From Paracoccus sp. SMMA_5_TC (GTDB taxonomy: Bacteria > Pseudomonadota > Alphaproteobacteria > Rhodobacterales > Rhodobacteraceae), in contig NZ_CP102355.1 of assembly GCF_009696685.2 (NCBI RefSeq), positions 310,001-374,000 of the forward strand: a stretch of DNA of 64,000 nucleotides, given 5' to 3'. Below, piece after piece: positions 21,571 to 31,497 of the stretch. Both the position numbers and the translations under genes were made by a program. The notes beneath the pieces are model-generated. The model was not told where the DNA came from, searched no databases, and saw only the letters and a list, made by a program, of their open reading frames with translations. The first letter of the stretch is position 1; every line of letters starts with the position of its first letter.

Positions 21571-22578
21571 ATGCTGACCTATGCCTTGCGCCGGGTGTTG
21601 CTGGCGATCCCGACCTTGCTGTTCATCTCTCTGGTGATCTTTCTGCTGCTTGAGGCATCACCCGGCGATCCGCTGGGCGACGTGCCGCTGACCGTCCCGC
21701 CCGAGGTCAAGGAACGCATGCGCGAGGCCCTGGGTCTGGGGCAGGCATGGTATATCCGCTATGCATTATGGCTGAAGCAGTTCTTCTGGGTCGAACCGCT
21801 CTACTGGTTCGACCGCGTATTCGGCACCGGCTTCAGCGCGGGCATGCAGCGCATCATCAGCTTCCAGTCGCGCAGCCCGGTGTTCGATGTGATCGCCCAG
21901 CGCCTGCCGCAGACCCTGACCGTGGTCGGGATGTCCTATCTGCTGGGGGTGCTGATCGCCATTCCCATCGGCATCATCTCGGCCTATCGGCAATACAGCT
22001 GGTTCGACCAGATCGGCACCTTCATCGCCATGGTCGGTTTCTCGCTGCCCACATTCTTCACCGGCGTGGTGCTGATCATCGTGTTCGGGATCAAGCTGCA
22101 ATGGTTTCCCTCGATCTACGACACCACGCTGCGGGTCACCGACTGGAACAGCTTCGTCGCGCAGGTGCGGCAGATGGTGATGCCGGTCACGGTGCTGGCG
22201 CTGTATAACGCCGCCCAGATCAGCCGTTTCATGCGCGCCGCGATGCTGGACAACCTGCGCCAGGATTATGTGCGCACCGCCCGCGCCAAGGGGTTGTCGG
22301 AACGGGTGGTGGTGTTGAAGCACGTCCTGCGCAACAGCCTGATCCCGGTGGTCACAGTCATCGCACTGGGCCTGCCGGCGGTGTTCGGCGGCGCCATCAT
22401 CACCGAACAGGTGTTCAAGGTGAACGGTCTGGGCCAGCTGCTGATCCTGGCCATCAACGCCAATGACATTCCCATGGTGATGACGCTGACCTTCATCTTT
22501 GCGGTGCTGATCGTCACCTTCACCCTGATCGCAGACCTGCTTTACGGCATCCTGGACCCGCGGATTCGCTATGACTGA
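21571..22578 (+). CDS. ABC transporter permease (DppB-like)
   Basis: Inner-membrane permease of the peptide-type importer, 335 residues. It starts MLTYALRRVLLAIPTLLFIS with the first membrane helix and has about six hydrophobic segments. The EAA loop RQDYVRTARAKGLSERVVVLKHVLRNSLIPV is the ATPase contact and is typical of DppB/OppB. GGGGGACCACC precedes the ATG. The 3' end overlaps the next permease by 8 bp. Confidence 0.93.
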   Translation: MLTYALRRVLLAIPTLLFISLVIFLLLEASPGDPLGDVPLTVPPEVKERMREALGLGQAWYIRYALWLKQFFWVEPLYWFDRVFGTGFSAGMQRIISFQSRSPVFDVIAQRLPQTLTVVGMSYLLGVLIAIPIGIISAYRQYSWFDQIGTFIAMVGFSLPTFFTGVVLIIVFGIKLQWFPSIYDTTLRVTDWNSFVAQVRQMVMPVTVLALYNAAQISRFMRAAMLDNLRQDYVRTARAKGLSERVVVLKHVLRNSLIPVVTVIALGLPAVFGGAIITEQVFKVNGLGQLLILAINANDIPMVMTLTFIFAVLIVTFTLIADLLYGILDPRIRYD

Positions 22579-23515
22579 CCCTGTGCCGCCCCAAGATCCT
22601 GCCCTGACGCCCAGCGAGGGCGCGAACCAGGACGCGCCAGCGCGCAGCCAATGGCGCGATGTCTGGTATCAGTTCCGCCGACACCGGGGGGCGATGGTGG
22701 CGCTGGCCGTGTTTCTGGGCATCGTCCTTTTCGTCAGCATCGGCCCGCTGCTCTGGACCATCGATCCGACCTATGTAGACTACCGCGCCCGCAATCAGGG
22801 GTTCAGCATGGCGCACCCCTTGGGCACGGACCAGCTGGGCCGCGATCTGCTGGCGCGGATGATGGCGGGCGGGCAGGTCTCGATCGCCGTGGGCCTGGTC
22901 GCCATGTCCATCGCGCTGAGCCTGGGCAGTCTGATCGGCGTCTGCTCGGGCTATTTCCGCCGGCTGGACGCGCCACTGATGCGCCTGACCGAACTGTTCC
23001 TTGCCTTGCCCCTGCTGCCGCTGCTGCTGCTGATGGTGACGCTGTTCCGCGAACCGCTGGCCAAGGCGCTGGGGCCCGCCGGCGGCACCTTCCTGCTGAT
23101 CGTGCTGGCGATCGGCGTCACCTCGTGGATGCAGACCGCGCGCATCGTGCGCGGCGACGTGCTGGGCCTGAAGGAACGCGAGTTCATCCTGGCCGCGACC
23201 TCGATCGGCACGCCGGCATGGCGGATGATCCTGCGCCATGTGCTGCCCAATGTCATCTCGCCGATCATGGTGGCGGCGACGCTGGGGATTGCGACGGCGA
23301 TCATCACCGAAAGCGCGCTCAGCTTTCTGGGCCTGGGCTTTCCCCCGGATTTCCCGACCTGGGGGCGGCTGCTTTATGACGCGGTGGACCAGATGCAGAT
23401 GTATCCCTGGCGGGTGATCCTGCCGGGGCTGTTCATCTCGCTGACGGTGCTGTCGGTGAACTATATCGGCGACGGGCTGCGCGATGCCATGGACCCGCGC
23501 ATCCGCGGCCGCTAG
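22571..23515 (+). CDS. ABC transporter permease (DppC-like)
   Basis: Second permease of the importer, 314 residues. A polar N-terminal tail of about 45 residues precedes the first helix. The EAA loop REFILAATSIGTPAWRMILRHVLPNVISP and the segment TESALSFLGLGFPPDFPTWG are typical of DppC/OppC. It overlaps the first permease by ATGACTGA. Its TAG stop lies in a CTAG shared with the stop of the convergent thiamine pyrophosphokinase gene. Confidence 0.94.
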   Translation: MTDPVPPQDPALTPSEGANQDAPARSQWRDVWYQFRRHRGAMVALAVFLGIVLFVSIGPLLWTIDPTYVDYRARNQGFSMAHPLGTDQLGRDLLARMMAGGQVSIAVGLVAMSIALSLGSLIGVCSGYFRRLDAPLMRLTELFLALPLLPLLLLMVTLFREPLAKALGPAGGTFLLIVLAIGVTSWMQTARIVRGDVLGLKEREFILAATSIGTPAWRMILRHVLPNVISPIMVAATLGIATAIITESALSFLGLGFPPDFPTWGRLLYDAVDQMQMYPWRVILPGLFISLTVLSVNYIGDGLRDAMDPRIRGR

Positions 23516-24168
23516 CCGGCCGCCAGCAGGGCCCGGGCAAGGCCGGCGATTTCCTCGCGCGGCAGCATCAACAGCACCGGCCCGGTCTCGACGGTCAGCG
23601 CCACGGGCCCGGTGGCCCGGTTCGATGTGCCTACCCGCCCCTGCGGATCCAGGGCAAGCCCGTCCAGCGGCCAGAACAGCCCGGCCGAACGCATCCGGGC
23701 CGGTCCCATCGGGAAAAGCGACACCCTTGTGCCTGCAATCAGTGCCAATTCCAGCCGGGGCGGCATCAATGTGATGGCGTCTTCGCCCGCGATCAGGATG
23801 CAGGGCGGCCCGATGCGGCGCGCCAGAACATTCAGCGCCGCCAGGAAATGGTCTTGTCGTGCGCCCGCGAACCCCACCGCAATCACAAGCGGCGCGGCAA
23901 TCCGTGACAGGCTTTTTTCGAAATCGGTGCTGTCCTGCTCGGCCACGGGATGCAGTCGCCCCGGCGGGATTATCGCCTGCACCCGGGCCGAAATACTGTC
24001 GAAATCACCCCAGACCGCTTCGGGGATCAGGTCGTGATCCAGCGCCCTGTCTGCCCCGGCGTCGGCGGCAGCGACCTTCGGCGCCAGCGCCAGCGCCAAG
24101 GCCAGATCGTCGGCGCGGACCGGACCGCCGCCGATCAGCGTCACCGGCTGTTCGCTGGTCAGGATCAT
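23512..24168 (-). CDS. Thiamine pyrophosphokinase
   Basis: Transfers pyrophosphate from ATP to thiamine to give the cofactor thiamine diphosphate. The 218-residue product has AADAGADRALDHDLIPEAVWGDFDS and the following EQDSTDFEKSL, the conserved acidic metal and substrate motifs of TPK. A C-terminal beta-rich thiamine-binding half follows. The start overlaps the DUF2842 stop as ATGA, placing it in a purA-DUF2842-TPK operon. No TPP riboswitch is apparent in so tight a junction. Confidence 0.9.
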   Translation of the reverse strand: MILTSEQPVTLIGGGPVRADDLALALALAPKVAAADAGADRALDHDLIPEAVWGDFDSISARVQAIIPPGRLHPVAEQDSTDFEKSLSRIAAPLVIAVGFAGARQDHFLAALNVLARRIGPPCILIAGEDAITLMPPRLELALIAGTRVSLFPMGPARMRSAGLFWPLDGLALDPQGRVGTSNRATGPVALTVETGPVLLMLPREEIAGLARALLAAG

Positions 24169-24377
24169 TCGCCCTTGCCGATGCCGGAAAACAGCCTGCG
24201 GAAGGGCAATGCCCACAGCACGCCCAGGGCGACATAGACTGCCAGCTCGACCAGGATCGGCTGGCGACCCCAGCTGCGATCCATCCAGTTCACCAGGCTG
24301 ACCGCCAGAACCACATAGATCGGCAGCCCGATCAGCAGCAGGGCCAGCGACCAGCGTTTGCGCCTTTTCAGATCCAT
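24165..24377 (-). CDS. DUF2842 membrane protein
   Basis: The 70-residue protein has two predicted membrane helices, around residues 9-31 and 42-60. The pattern RRWSLALLLIGLPIYVV and PILVELAVYVALGVLWALPF matches the DUF2842 family, which I know mainly from alphaproteobacteria. Its function is unknown. It lies 15 bp after purA and overlaps the TPK start by four bases, so it is translated within that operon. Confidence 0.85.
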   Translation of the reverse strand: MDLKRRKRWSLALLLIGLPIYVVLAVSLVNWMDRSWGRQPILVELAVYVALGVLWALPFRRLFSGIGKGE

Positions 24378-24392
24378 GCGCCCGCGTCCGCC

Positions 24393-25685
24393 TCAATCGA
24401 CAAAGGGGTCGGTAACCAGGATGGTGTCGTCACGCTCGGGCGAGGTCGACAGCAGCGCGACCGGACACTGGATCAGTTCCTCGATCCGGCGGACATACTT
24501 GATCGCAGCCGCAGGCAGATCTGCCCAGGAACGGGCGCCTTGCGTCGATTCCTGCCAGCCCTCCATTTCTTCATAGACGGGGGTGACGCGGGCCTGCAAC
24601 GCGGCGGCGGTGGGCAGGTGATCGTAGTGCTGGCCATCGATTTCATAGCCGGTGCAGATCTTCAGCGTCTTGAAACCGTCCAGCACGTCAAGCTTGGTCA
24701 GCGCGATGCCGTTCACCCCCGAAATCGCGCAGGTCTGGCGGACCAGCACCGCATCGAACCAGCCGCAGCGACGCTTGCGCCCGGTGACCGTGCCGAATTC
24801 ATGGCCGCGTTCGCCCAGGCGCTGGCCATCGGCATCATCCAGTTCGGTTGGAAACGGACCTTCGCCGACGCGCGTGGTATAGGCCTTGACGATGCCCAGC
24901 ACGAAGCCGATGGCGCTGGGGCCCATGCCGGTGCCGGTTGCGGCCATGCCCGACATCGTCGTCGATGAGGTCACATAGGGATAGGTGCCGAAATCGATAT
25001 CCAGCAGGCTGCCCTGGGCGCCCTCGAACAGGATGCGCTTGCCGGCCTTGCGGTAATCGCTCATCACCTTCCACACCGGCTGGGCAAAGGCCAGCAGCTT
25101 GGGCGCGATCGCCAGAAGCTGCGCGCGCAGATCGTCGCGGTCGATGGCCGTGGCGCCCAGACCCTGGCGCAGCGCATCATGATGGGCCAGCAGGCGGTCC
25201 AGCCGTGCGTCCAGCGTTTCCAGATCGGCCAGATCGGCAACCCGAATGGCGCGCCGGCCGACCTTGTCCTCATAGGCCGGACCGATGCCGCGGCCGGTGG
25301 TGCCGATCTTCGAGGCGCCCGCGGCCTCTTCGCGCAGCTTGTCCAGATCCTGATGCAGCGGCAGGATCAGGGGGGTGTTCTCGGCGATCATCAGATTGTC
25401 GGGGCCGATGGCGACCCCCTGCCCCGCAAGCTTGTCGATTTCGGCAAACAGCGCCCAGGGGTCCAGGACAACGCCATTGCCGATGACCGCCATCTTGCCC
25501 TTGCGCACGATGCCCGAAGGCAGCAGCGAAAGCTTGAACACCTGTTCGCCGATGACCAGAGTATGGCCGGCGTTGTGACCGCCCTGAAAACGCGCGATCA
25601 CATCGGCGCGCTCGGACAGCCAGTCGACGATCTTGCCCTTGCCTTCGTCGCCCCATTGCGCGCCGACGACCACCACATTGGCCAT
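24393..25685 (-). CDS. purA: Adenylosuccinate synthetase
   Basis: GTP-dependent ligation of aspartate to IMP, the first committed step to AMP. The 430-residue product begins [23 protein letters not shown], with the P-loop and catalytic Asp13, followed by [42 protein letters not shown] and the KRRCGWFD segment. The length is standard. AAGGA precedes the ATG. A short hairpin (TCTGCGG/CCGCAGA, 25697-25719) lies just upstream in the leader. Confidence 0.97.
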   Translation of the reverse strand: MANVVVVGAQWGDEGKGKIVDWLSERADVIARFQGGHNAGHTLVIGEQVFKLSLLPSGIVRKGKMAVIGNGVVLDPWALFAEIDKLAGQGVAIGPDNLMIAENTPLILPLHQDLDKLREEAAGASKIGTTGRGIGPAYEDKVGRRAIRVADLADLETLDARLDRLLAHHDALRQGLGATAIDRDDLRAQLLAIAPKLLAFAQPVWKVMSDYRKAGKRILFEGAQGSLLDIDFGTYPYVTSSTTMSGMAATGTGMGPSAIGFVLGIVKAYTTRVGEGPFPTELDDADGQRLGERGHEFGTVTGRKRRCGWFDAVLVRQTCAISGVNGIALTKLDVLDGFKTLKICTGYEIDGQHYDHLPTAAALQARVTPVYEEMEGWQESTQGARSWADLPAAAIKYVRRIEELIQCPVALLSTSPERDDTILVTDPFVD

Positions 25686-25899
25686 TGTGCTTTCCTTCTG
25701 CGGTCATGAATGCCGCAGATGGTATAATGTCCCCGGCCGCGCGGGGAAAGCGCATTCGCTCGGCATGGGGTGCCGGCAACCTGGGGTTGATCTTCCGTGC
25801 AAGGCAGCATTGCAAAACCGGCCATGGTCATAAGCCGAAGCAACGACTATCTGTCGTGACAAGGGAGGAAACCATTCGCCAAGACCGAAAGGGTTTCCA

Positions 25900-26118
25900 A
25901 TGGCTATCACGACGACGACCTTCAAACCCACGCTGTCCGCGGTTCTGCGCAATTTCATCGACGGGTTCAACGCGCGCTCGGCCGCCTATATCGAGCGGCA
26001 TTCGCGCCGCGCCGAAATCGAGGCCCTGCAGGCAAAGTCGGACGCGGAACTGGCCCGCATGGGTCTGACCCGCGACCGTATCCCGCATTACGTCTTTGCC
26101 GATCGGTTGTGGTTCTGA
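25900..26118 (+). CDS. DUF1127 family small protein
   Basis: The 72-residue protein contains a DUF1127-type segment, NFIDGFNARSAAYIERHSRRAEIEALQAKSD (helical, Arg-rich), ending AELARMGLTRDRIPHYVFADRL. Small DUF1127 proteins in Rhodobacter and Agrobacterium are RNA-binding or stress- and phosphate-related. That role here is inferred. AAAGGG precedes the ATG. Unlike the second DUF1127 gene at 52.9 kb, no CCTCCTCCC hairpins follow; only one plain stem-loop does. Confidence 0.82.
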   Translation: MAITTTTFKPTLSAVLRNFIDGFNARSAAYIERHSRRAEIEALQAKSDAELARMGLTRDRIPHYVFADRLWF

Positions 26119-26136
26119 ACAGGTCACCCGCCGCGT

Positions 26137-26154
26137 CCCGTCCATGCGGACGGG
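26137..26154. terminator. Stem-loop between the DUF1127 and glutamine amidotransferase genes
   Basis: CCCGTCC-ATGC-GGACGGG is a perfect 7-bp hairpin between the convergent stops at 26118 and 26159. It lacks a T run but is well placed as a shared transcript end. Confidence 0.5.
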
Positions 26155-26158
26155 CCGC

Positions 26159-26953
26159 CTAGGCTGCAACGCGATCGACGGCTGGCTGGAACGAATGAAT
26201 TTCCACGCCTTCGCCGTCAAAGATGCAAAAACTTTGGGGCGGAATCTCGAGCCAGCCGGTCTCGTCGCTTTCCAGCGGTTCGGAAACAACCGCCCGACCG
26301 TTTCGCGTGTCCGACCAGCGATGAAACAGTGTCGGGGCGTGTTCGTCGCTGGCATAGCGCAGGGCGTAAAGCCGATGACCGTCGCTGAAAGCCGCCGTCA
26401 GCCGCACATGGGGTGCAGAACCGCGTTGCCTGGCCAATGCTTCGAAGCGAGCGGTTGCACGCGCCATGGCCGCGGCCGGATCCTTATCAAGTCCTTCGGC
26501 AAGGGCGGTCAGGAAAAGCGCCTCGCTGTCGGTGGCGCCCTTGCGATGGGCGTAAAGTTCGTCCGGAATCAGCGCCTCGGCATGACGGCGGAAATTGTCA
26601 TAACCGCCGAACTGACCATTGTGCATGAACGCCCATCTGCCCACCGCAAAGGGATGGCAGTTGTTCCGGCTGGTGGCCGTTCCTGTCGAGGCGCGCACAT
26701 GTGCTAGGAAAAGATGCGATTTCAGGGTGGCGGTCAGGCTTTTCAGATTGCTGTCCGACCAGGCCGGCATGATGTCGCGGTAAAGCCCCGGTTCTTCGCG
26801 TTCACCATACCAGGCGATACCGAAGCCATCGGCATTCACAGGTGTGTGGCAACGCATGGCGCCGTGGCTTTGCCGAACCAGGGAATGACCCGGACGGCAA
26901 ATCACGTCCTCGAGAAAAATCGGACTGCCAATATAGGCTGCCCAGCGACACAT
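26159..26953 (-). CDS. Class II glutamine amidotransferase (YafJ-like)
   Basis: The 264-residue protein starts MCRWAAYIG, giving the N-terminal cysteine nucleophile of Ntn-type glutaminases after Met removal. Other family segments are RCHTPVNADGFGIAWYG, LFLAHVRASTG, NCHPFAVGRWAFMHNGQ and GATDSEALFL. It resembles YafJ and the glutaminase-only EgtC-like group. The acceptor reaction is unknown. Upstream in-frame codons were rejected because Cys2 must be N-terminal. Confidence 0.87.
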   Translation of the reverse strand: MCRWAAYIGSPIFLEDVICRPGHSLVRQSHGAMRCHTPVNADGFGIAWYGEREEPGLYRDIMPAWSDSNLKSLTATLKSHLFLAHVRASTGTATSRNNCHPFAVGRWAFMHNGQFGGYDNFRRHAEALIPDELYAHRKGATDSEALFLTALAEGLDKDPAAAMARATARFEALARQRGSAPHVRLTAAFSDGHRLYALRYASDEHAPTLFHRWSDTRNGRAVVSEPLESDETGWLEIPPQSFCIFDGEGVEIHSFQPAVDRVAA

Positions 26954-27006
26954 GCCCGTCCCCCACAGGTGATTTTCCCTTGGCTTAGCACGGATCGGCT
27001 GCCGAA

Positions 27007-27309
27007 TCACCTGGACTCTTGGTCAGAAACCTCTTCGACGATCACAAGATCGCGCAAGGATGCGTTGCGCGCATGCGCGAGCGCGGCCTGATAATCTGCC
27101 GAATGATAGCAGGCAACCGCATCCTCAAGACTGGGAAAGCGGATCACGACATGGCGCGACCGATCGGCGCCTTCGATGACCTTGTGGCGGGTGCCGCGGG
27201 CCAGGAACACACCGCCATGCGCGGCAATCACCGGGCCAGCCTGACGCGCATAGCGGCCATAGGCATCGGCATCGGTAACATCGACATGCGAGATCCACAG
27301 CGCTGTCAT
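27007..27309 (-). CDS. DUF1330 family protein
   Basis: The 100-residue protein has the dimeric alpha-beta barrel pattern of DUF1330: [64 protein letters not shown]. Function is not established for the family. Its ATG overlaps the alaS stop as ATGA, so it is co-translated with alaS. Confidence 0.88.
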   Translation of the reverse strand: MTALWISHVDVTDADAYGRYARQAGPVIAAHGGVFLARGTRHKVIEGADRSRHVVIRFPSLEDAVACYHSADYQAALAHARNASLRDLVIVEEVSDQESR

Positions 27310-29963
27310 GAGCGTTCGCCCACCAGCCTTTCCACCGCGGCAATGGCCTGATCGGCGGCTTGCAGGCTGGGCGCCCCGCCCTGCGCGCGATCGGGCCGGC
27401 CACCGCCGCCCTTGCCGCCCAAGGCCGCGGTCGCCGCCTGGACCAGATCGACGGCGCTGACCCGCGCGGTCAGATCAGGGGTGACACCGGCCGCGACCGT
27501 TGCCTTGCCGTCGGCCTCGGCCAGAACCACCACCGCGCCCGAGCCCAGGCGTGCCTTCATCTCGTCCACCAGCGGGCCCAGTTCCTTGCCGGAAACCCCC
27601 TCGACGCGGCGGGCGATCAGCTTGATGCCGTTGATGTCGCGGGGCGCCTCGTCACCGCCATTGCCCATGGCCAGTTGCCGCTTCAACTGCGCAACCTCGT
27701 TGGCAAGCGCCTTGCGTTCATCGGCCAGCGCACGGACCTTGTTGACCACATCGCCGGCCTGCGCCTTGAGAATGCCGGCGATTTCCGCCAGTTCGGCATC
27801 CATGCGTCGCAGTTCGTCCATGGCGGCCTGCCCCGTCAGCGCCTCGATCCGGCGGATACCTGCTGCCGAAGCGGTTTCGGTGGTGATTGCAAACATGCCG
27901 ATGTCGCCGGTGCGGGCAACATGCGTGCCACCGCACAATTCCAGCGAATAGGTGTTGCCGCCTGCCCCCTTGCCGGAACCGGCAAGTTCGCCCATCGAGA
28001 CCACCCGCACCTCATCGCCATATTTTTCACCGAAAAGCGCTTGCGCGCCCAGGGCCCGGGCGTCGTCGGGCGTCATGATCCGGGTTTCCACCGGGCTGTT
28101 CTGACGGATGAACTCGTTGACCTCGCGCTCGATGCGGGCAAGCTCATCGCCGGTCAGCGCCTTGCCGTGGCTGAAATCGAACCGCAGCCGGTCGGGTGCG
28201 TTCAGGCTGCCACGCTGGGCAACGTGATCGCCAAGGGCGCGGCGCAGTGCCTCGTGCAGCAGATGGGTGGCCGAGTGATTGGCGCGTATGGCGCTGCGGC
28301 GGTCATGATCCACCTCCAGCTGCGCACCCTGGCCACGGCTGATGCTGCCCAGCGTCACTTCGGCCACATGCACGAACAGACCGTTCGCCTTTCTTGTATC
28401 TGTCACCCGCGCGGCACCGGTCTCGGTCCTGATCAATCCGGTATCCCCGACCTGACCGCCGGATTCGGCATAAAACGGGGTCTGGTTGACCACGATCTGG
28501 ACCTGTTCGCCCTCAGCGGCCTGTTCGATCACGGCGCCGTCCCGGACAAGCGCAAGAATCTGCCCCTCGGCAGCCTCGGTTTCATAGCCCAGGAATTCGC
28601 TTGCGCCATGCTGATCGGCAATGTCAAACCAGATGGCCGCATCACGGGTTTCGCCCGAACCCGCCCATGCGGCGCGCGCCTTTGCCTTCTGTTCGGCCAT
28701 GGCCCGATCGAAACCGGCCGTATCGACCCCGCGCCCCTGTTCGCGCAATGCGTCCTGGGTCAGGTCCAGCGGAAAACCGTAGGTGTCGTAAAGCCTGAAG
28801 GCAGCCTCGCCCGGCAGGTCTGCACCTTCGGGCAACCGCGACAGTTCATCCTCCAAAAGCCGCAATCCGCGGTCCAGCGTCTGGCGGAATCGCGTTTCCT
28901 CAAGCTTCAGCGTTTCTTCGATCAGCGCCTGGGCGCGGCCCAGTTCCGGATATGCGCCACCCATCTGCCGCACCAGCGCCGGCACCAGCCGGTGCATCAC
29001 CGGATCCTTGGCGCCAAGCATATGGGCGTGGCGCATGGCGCGGCGCATGATGCGGCGCAGCACATAGCCGCGGCCCTCGTTGCTAGGCATCACGCCATCG
29101 GCAATCAGGAAGCTGGTCGAGCGCAGGTGATCGGCGATGACGCGATGGTGCACCTTGCCGGGCCCGTCGGGATCGGCGCTGGTGGCGTGGGCGCTGGCCT
29201 CGATCAGGGCGCGCATCAGGTCGGTGTCGTAGTTGTCATGCTTGCCCTGCAGCAACGCGCCGATCCGTTCCAGCCCCATGCCGGTGTCGATCGACTGCAT
29301 GTCCAGCGCCCGCATCGAGCCATCCTCGAACTGCTCGTTCTGCATGAACACCAGGTTCCAGATCTCGATGAAGCGGTCGCCATCCTCTTCCGCGCTGCCG
29401 GGCGGGCCACCCCAGATATTGTCGCCGTGATCGAAGAAGATTTCGGTGCAGGGACCGCACGGGCCGGTCGGGCCCATCTGCCAGAAATTGTCGCTGGTCG
29501 CGATGCGGATGATGCGTTCATCCGGCAGTCCGGCGACCTTTTTCCAGATATTCGCGGCCTCGTCATCGGTGTGATAGACGGTGACCAGCAGCCGGTCTTT
29601 CGGAATGTCGAAATCCTTTGTCAGCAACTCCCAGGCAAAGGGAATCGCCTGTTCCTTGAAGTAATCGCCAAAACTGAAATTCCCCAGCATCTCGAAAAAG
29701 GTATGATGCCGGGCGGTATAGCCCACGTTGTCCAGATCGTTGTGCTTTCCGCCGGCGCGCACGCATTTCTGCGCCGTGGTGGCACGGTTGTAGTCGCGCG
29801 TCTCGACCCCGGTGAACAGGTTCTTGAACTGGACCATGCCCGAATTGGTGAACATCAGCGTCGGGTCGTTACGCGGCACCAGCGGGCTCGACTCGACCAC
29901 CTTGTGGCCATTGCGTTCAAAGAAGTTCAGGAAGGTAGAGCGGATGTCGTTCAAGCTGGGCAT
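27306..29963 (-). CDS. alaS: Alanine--tRNA ligase
   Basis: Charges tRNA-Ala and edits Ser/Gly mischarging. The 885-residue product has the class II aminoacylation domain at the N terminus ([21 protein letters not shown] is slightly variant but typical). The editing-domain zinc site is seen as HSATH and CGGTH. The C-Ala domain holds the Gly-rich [19 protein letters not shown] precedes the ATG. It lies downstream of recA on the same strand, separated by a terminator-like stem-loop. Confidence 0.97.
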   Translation of the reverse strand: MPSLNDIRSTFLNFFERNGHKVVESSPLVPRNDPTLMFTNSGMVQFKNLFTGVETRDYNRATTAQKCVRAGGKHNDLDNVGYTARHHTFFEMLGNFSFGDYFKEQAIPFAWELLTKDFDIPKDRLLVTVYHTDDEAANIWKKVAGLPDERIIRIATSDNFWQMGPTGPCGPCTEIFFDHGDNIWGGPPGSAEEDGDRFIEIWNLVFMQNEQFEDGSMRALDMQSIDTGMGLERIGALLQGKHDNYDTDLMRALIEASAHATSADPDGPGKVHHRVIADHLRSTSFLIADGVMPSNEGRGYVLRRIMRRAMRHAHMLGAKDPVMHRLVPALVRQMGGAYPELGRAQALIEETLKLEETRFRQTLDRGLRLLEDELSRLPEGADLPGEAAFRLYDTYGFPLDLTQDALREQGRGVDTAGFDRAMAEQKAKARAAWAGSGETRDAAIWFDIADQHGASEFLGYETEAAEGQILALVRDGAVIEQAAEGEQVQIVVNQTPFYAESGGQVGDTGLIRTETGAARVTDTRKANGLFVHVAEVTLGSISRGQGAQLEVDHDRRSAIRANHSATHLLHEALRRALGDHVAQRGSLNAPDRLRFDFSHGKALTGDELARIEREVNEFIRQNSPVETRIMTPDDARALGAQALFGEKYGDEVRVVSMGELAGSGKGAGGNTYSLELCGGTHVARTGDIGMFAITTETASAAGIRRIEALTGQAAMDELRRMDAELAEIAGILKAQAGDVVNKVRALADERKALANEVAQLKRQLAMGNGGDEAPRDINGIKLIARRVEGVSGKELGPLVDEMKARLGSGAVVVLAEADGKATVAAGVTPDLTARVSAVDLVQAATAALGGKGGGGRPDRAQGGAPSLQAADQAIAAVERLVGERS

Positions 29964-30149
29964 GGCAGGCCTTATCGCAATGCGGTCATTCCGGCAGTCG
30001 CCGTTTTGCAGTCCGGTCTAGCCCCAGCCATGGCGGCTGTCCAGCAATCCCGGCGGGGCTGCACGAATTCGCCGTGGGCAGGCCAGCACCCAAGGCCGCG
30101 CAACATCGCGCCGGCCTTGCATCCCGCGTGTCAGAGCCTGGGCAAAACC

Positions 30150-30177
30150 GGGCGCGCCGCACGGTGACCGCGCGCCC
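30150..30177 (-). terminator. Intrinsic terminator of recA
   Basis: On the minus strand GGGCGCGC pairs with GCGCGCCC (8 bp) and is followed by CGGTTTTG. It begins six bases after the recA stop. The stem plus a short T run fits a Rho-independent terminator that insulates alaS from SOS-induced recA transcription. Confidence 0.7.
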
Positions 30178-30182
30178 CGGCG

Positions 30183-31253
30183 TCAATCCTCGGTCACCGC
30201 ATCGTCGCCTTCATCGGTCGCGCCGAAATCCAGGCCATGGCTGGCGCGGATCCTGTCCTCGATGGCATAGGCGATTTCGGGGTTGTCGCGCAGGAACTGC
30301 TTGGCGTTCTCGCGTCCCTGGCCGATGCGCTCGTCGCCATAGGAATACCAGCTGCCCGATTTCTCGACCACGCCCGCCTTGATGCCAAGATCGATGAGCT
30401 CCCCCACCTTCGAGATGCCTTCGCCATACATGATGTCGAATTCCACCTGCCGGAAAGGTGGCGCTACCTTGTTCTTGACGACCTTGACGCGGGTGGTATT
30501 GCCCACCACCTCATCGCGGTCCTTGATCGACCCGGTCCGGCGGATGTCCAGGCGCACCGAGGCATAGAATTTCAGCGCATTGCCACCTGTCGTCGTCTCG
30601 GGGTTGCCGAACATCACCCCGATCTTCATCCGGATCTGGTTGATGAAGATCACCATGCAGTTGCTGCGCCCGATGCTGGCGGTCAGCTTGCGCATCGCCT
30701 GGCTCATCAGCCGGGCCTGACTGCCCATCTGCATGTCGCCCATGTCACCTTCGATCTCGGATTTGGGCGTCAGCGCCGCCACCGAATCGACCACCACCAG
30801 ATTGACCGCGCCCGAGCGCACCAGAGTATCGACAATCTCCAGCGCCTGTTCACCTGTATCGGGCTGGCTGATCAGCAGCTCGTCCAGATTGACGCCCAGT
30901 TTCTTGGCATATTGCGGGTCCAGCGCGTGTTCGGCGTCGACAAAGGCGCAGACACCCCCCTTTTTCTGTTCTTCGGCGACCACATGCAGGGTCAGCGTGG
31001 TCTTGCCCGAACTTTCCGGACCGAAAATCTCGATGATGCGCCCCTTGGGCAGGCCGCCGATGCCCAGCGCGATGTCGAGGCCCAGCGAACCGGTCGAAGT
31101 TGCCTCGATCTCGGCCACCGGGTTGTCAGCGCCCAGTTTCATGATCGAGCCCTTGCCGAACTGACGTTCGATCTGCGCCAGGGCGCTGTCCAGCGCCTTC
31201 TGCTTGTCTGCTGTCCGCTTGTCGTTCATGTCGAAAAGTGTCGCCCCTGCCAT
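30183..31253 (-). CDS. recA: Recombinase A
   Basis: Forms filaments on single-stranded DNA, drives strand exchange and activates LexA self-cleavage. The 356-residue product has Walker [10 protein letters not shown], Walker [11 protein letters not shown], the loop-2 region [16 protein letters not shown], and an acidic C-terminal tail. The start at [10 protein letters not shown] was chosen because Rhodobacteraceae RecA proteins begin in the same way and GAGG lies upstream; an internal ATG at 31229 is the alternative. An exact SOS box lies 62 bp upstream. Confidence 0.97.
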   Translation of the reverse strand: MAGATLFDMNDKRTADKQKALDSALAQIERQFGKGSIMKLGADNPVAEIEATSTGSLGLDIALGIGGLPKGRIIEIFGPESSGKTTLTLHVVAEEQKKGGVCAFVDAEHALDPQYAKKLGVNLDELLISQPDTGEQALEIVDTLVRSGAVNLVVVDSVAALTPKSEIEGDMGDMQMGSQARLMSQAMRKLTASIGRSNCMVIFINQIRMKIGVMFGNPETTTGGNALKFYASVRLDIRRTGSIKDRDEVVGNTTRVKVVKNKVAPPFRQVEFDIMYGEGISKVGELIDLGIKAGVVEKSGSWYSYGDERIGQGRENAKQFLRDNPEIAYAIEDRIRASHGLDFGATDEGDDAVTED

Positions 31254-31315
31254 GCCGTGCCTCATGCTTATTTCATACCCCGACCGCCGGGGCAATCAGC
31301 GCCGCCCTACCAGAT

Positions 31316-31330
31316 GTTCACTGGTTGTTC
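31316..31330 (+). promoter_or_regulatory. LexA (SOS) box between recA and a sulfotransferase-like gene
   Basis: GTTC-ACTGGTT-GTTC matches the alphaproteobacterial LexA operator exactly. It is 62 bp upstream of the recA start (minus strand) and 167 bp upstream of the divergent gene at 31498. Relative to recA it is inverted compared with the uvrA box. Confidence 0.82.
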
Positions 31331-31497
31331 CAATTAAGGCGCGCCCTGCCTGGAATGCAAGCCTTGGTTAACGAATCGCGGCACAAACAAGTCACGCCTG
31401 CCTGCAAAGCTTACGGGAAATCGTTAAGAAACGGTTTACAGGGTCGTGGCGACTGGATATCCGGCCAAGGTTGCGAACTGACGGGATTCCTGCCTGA

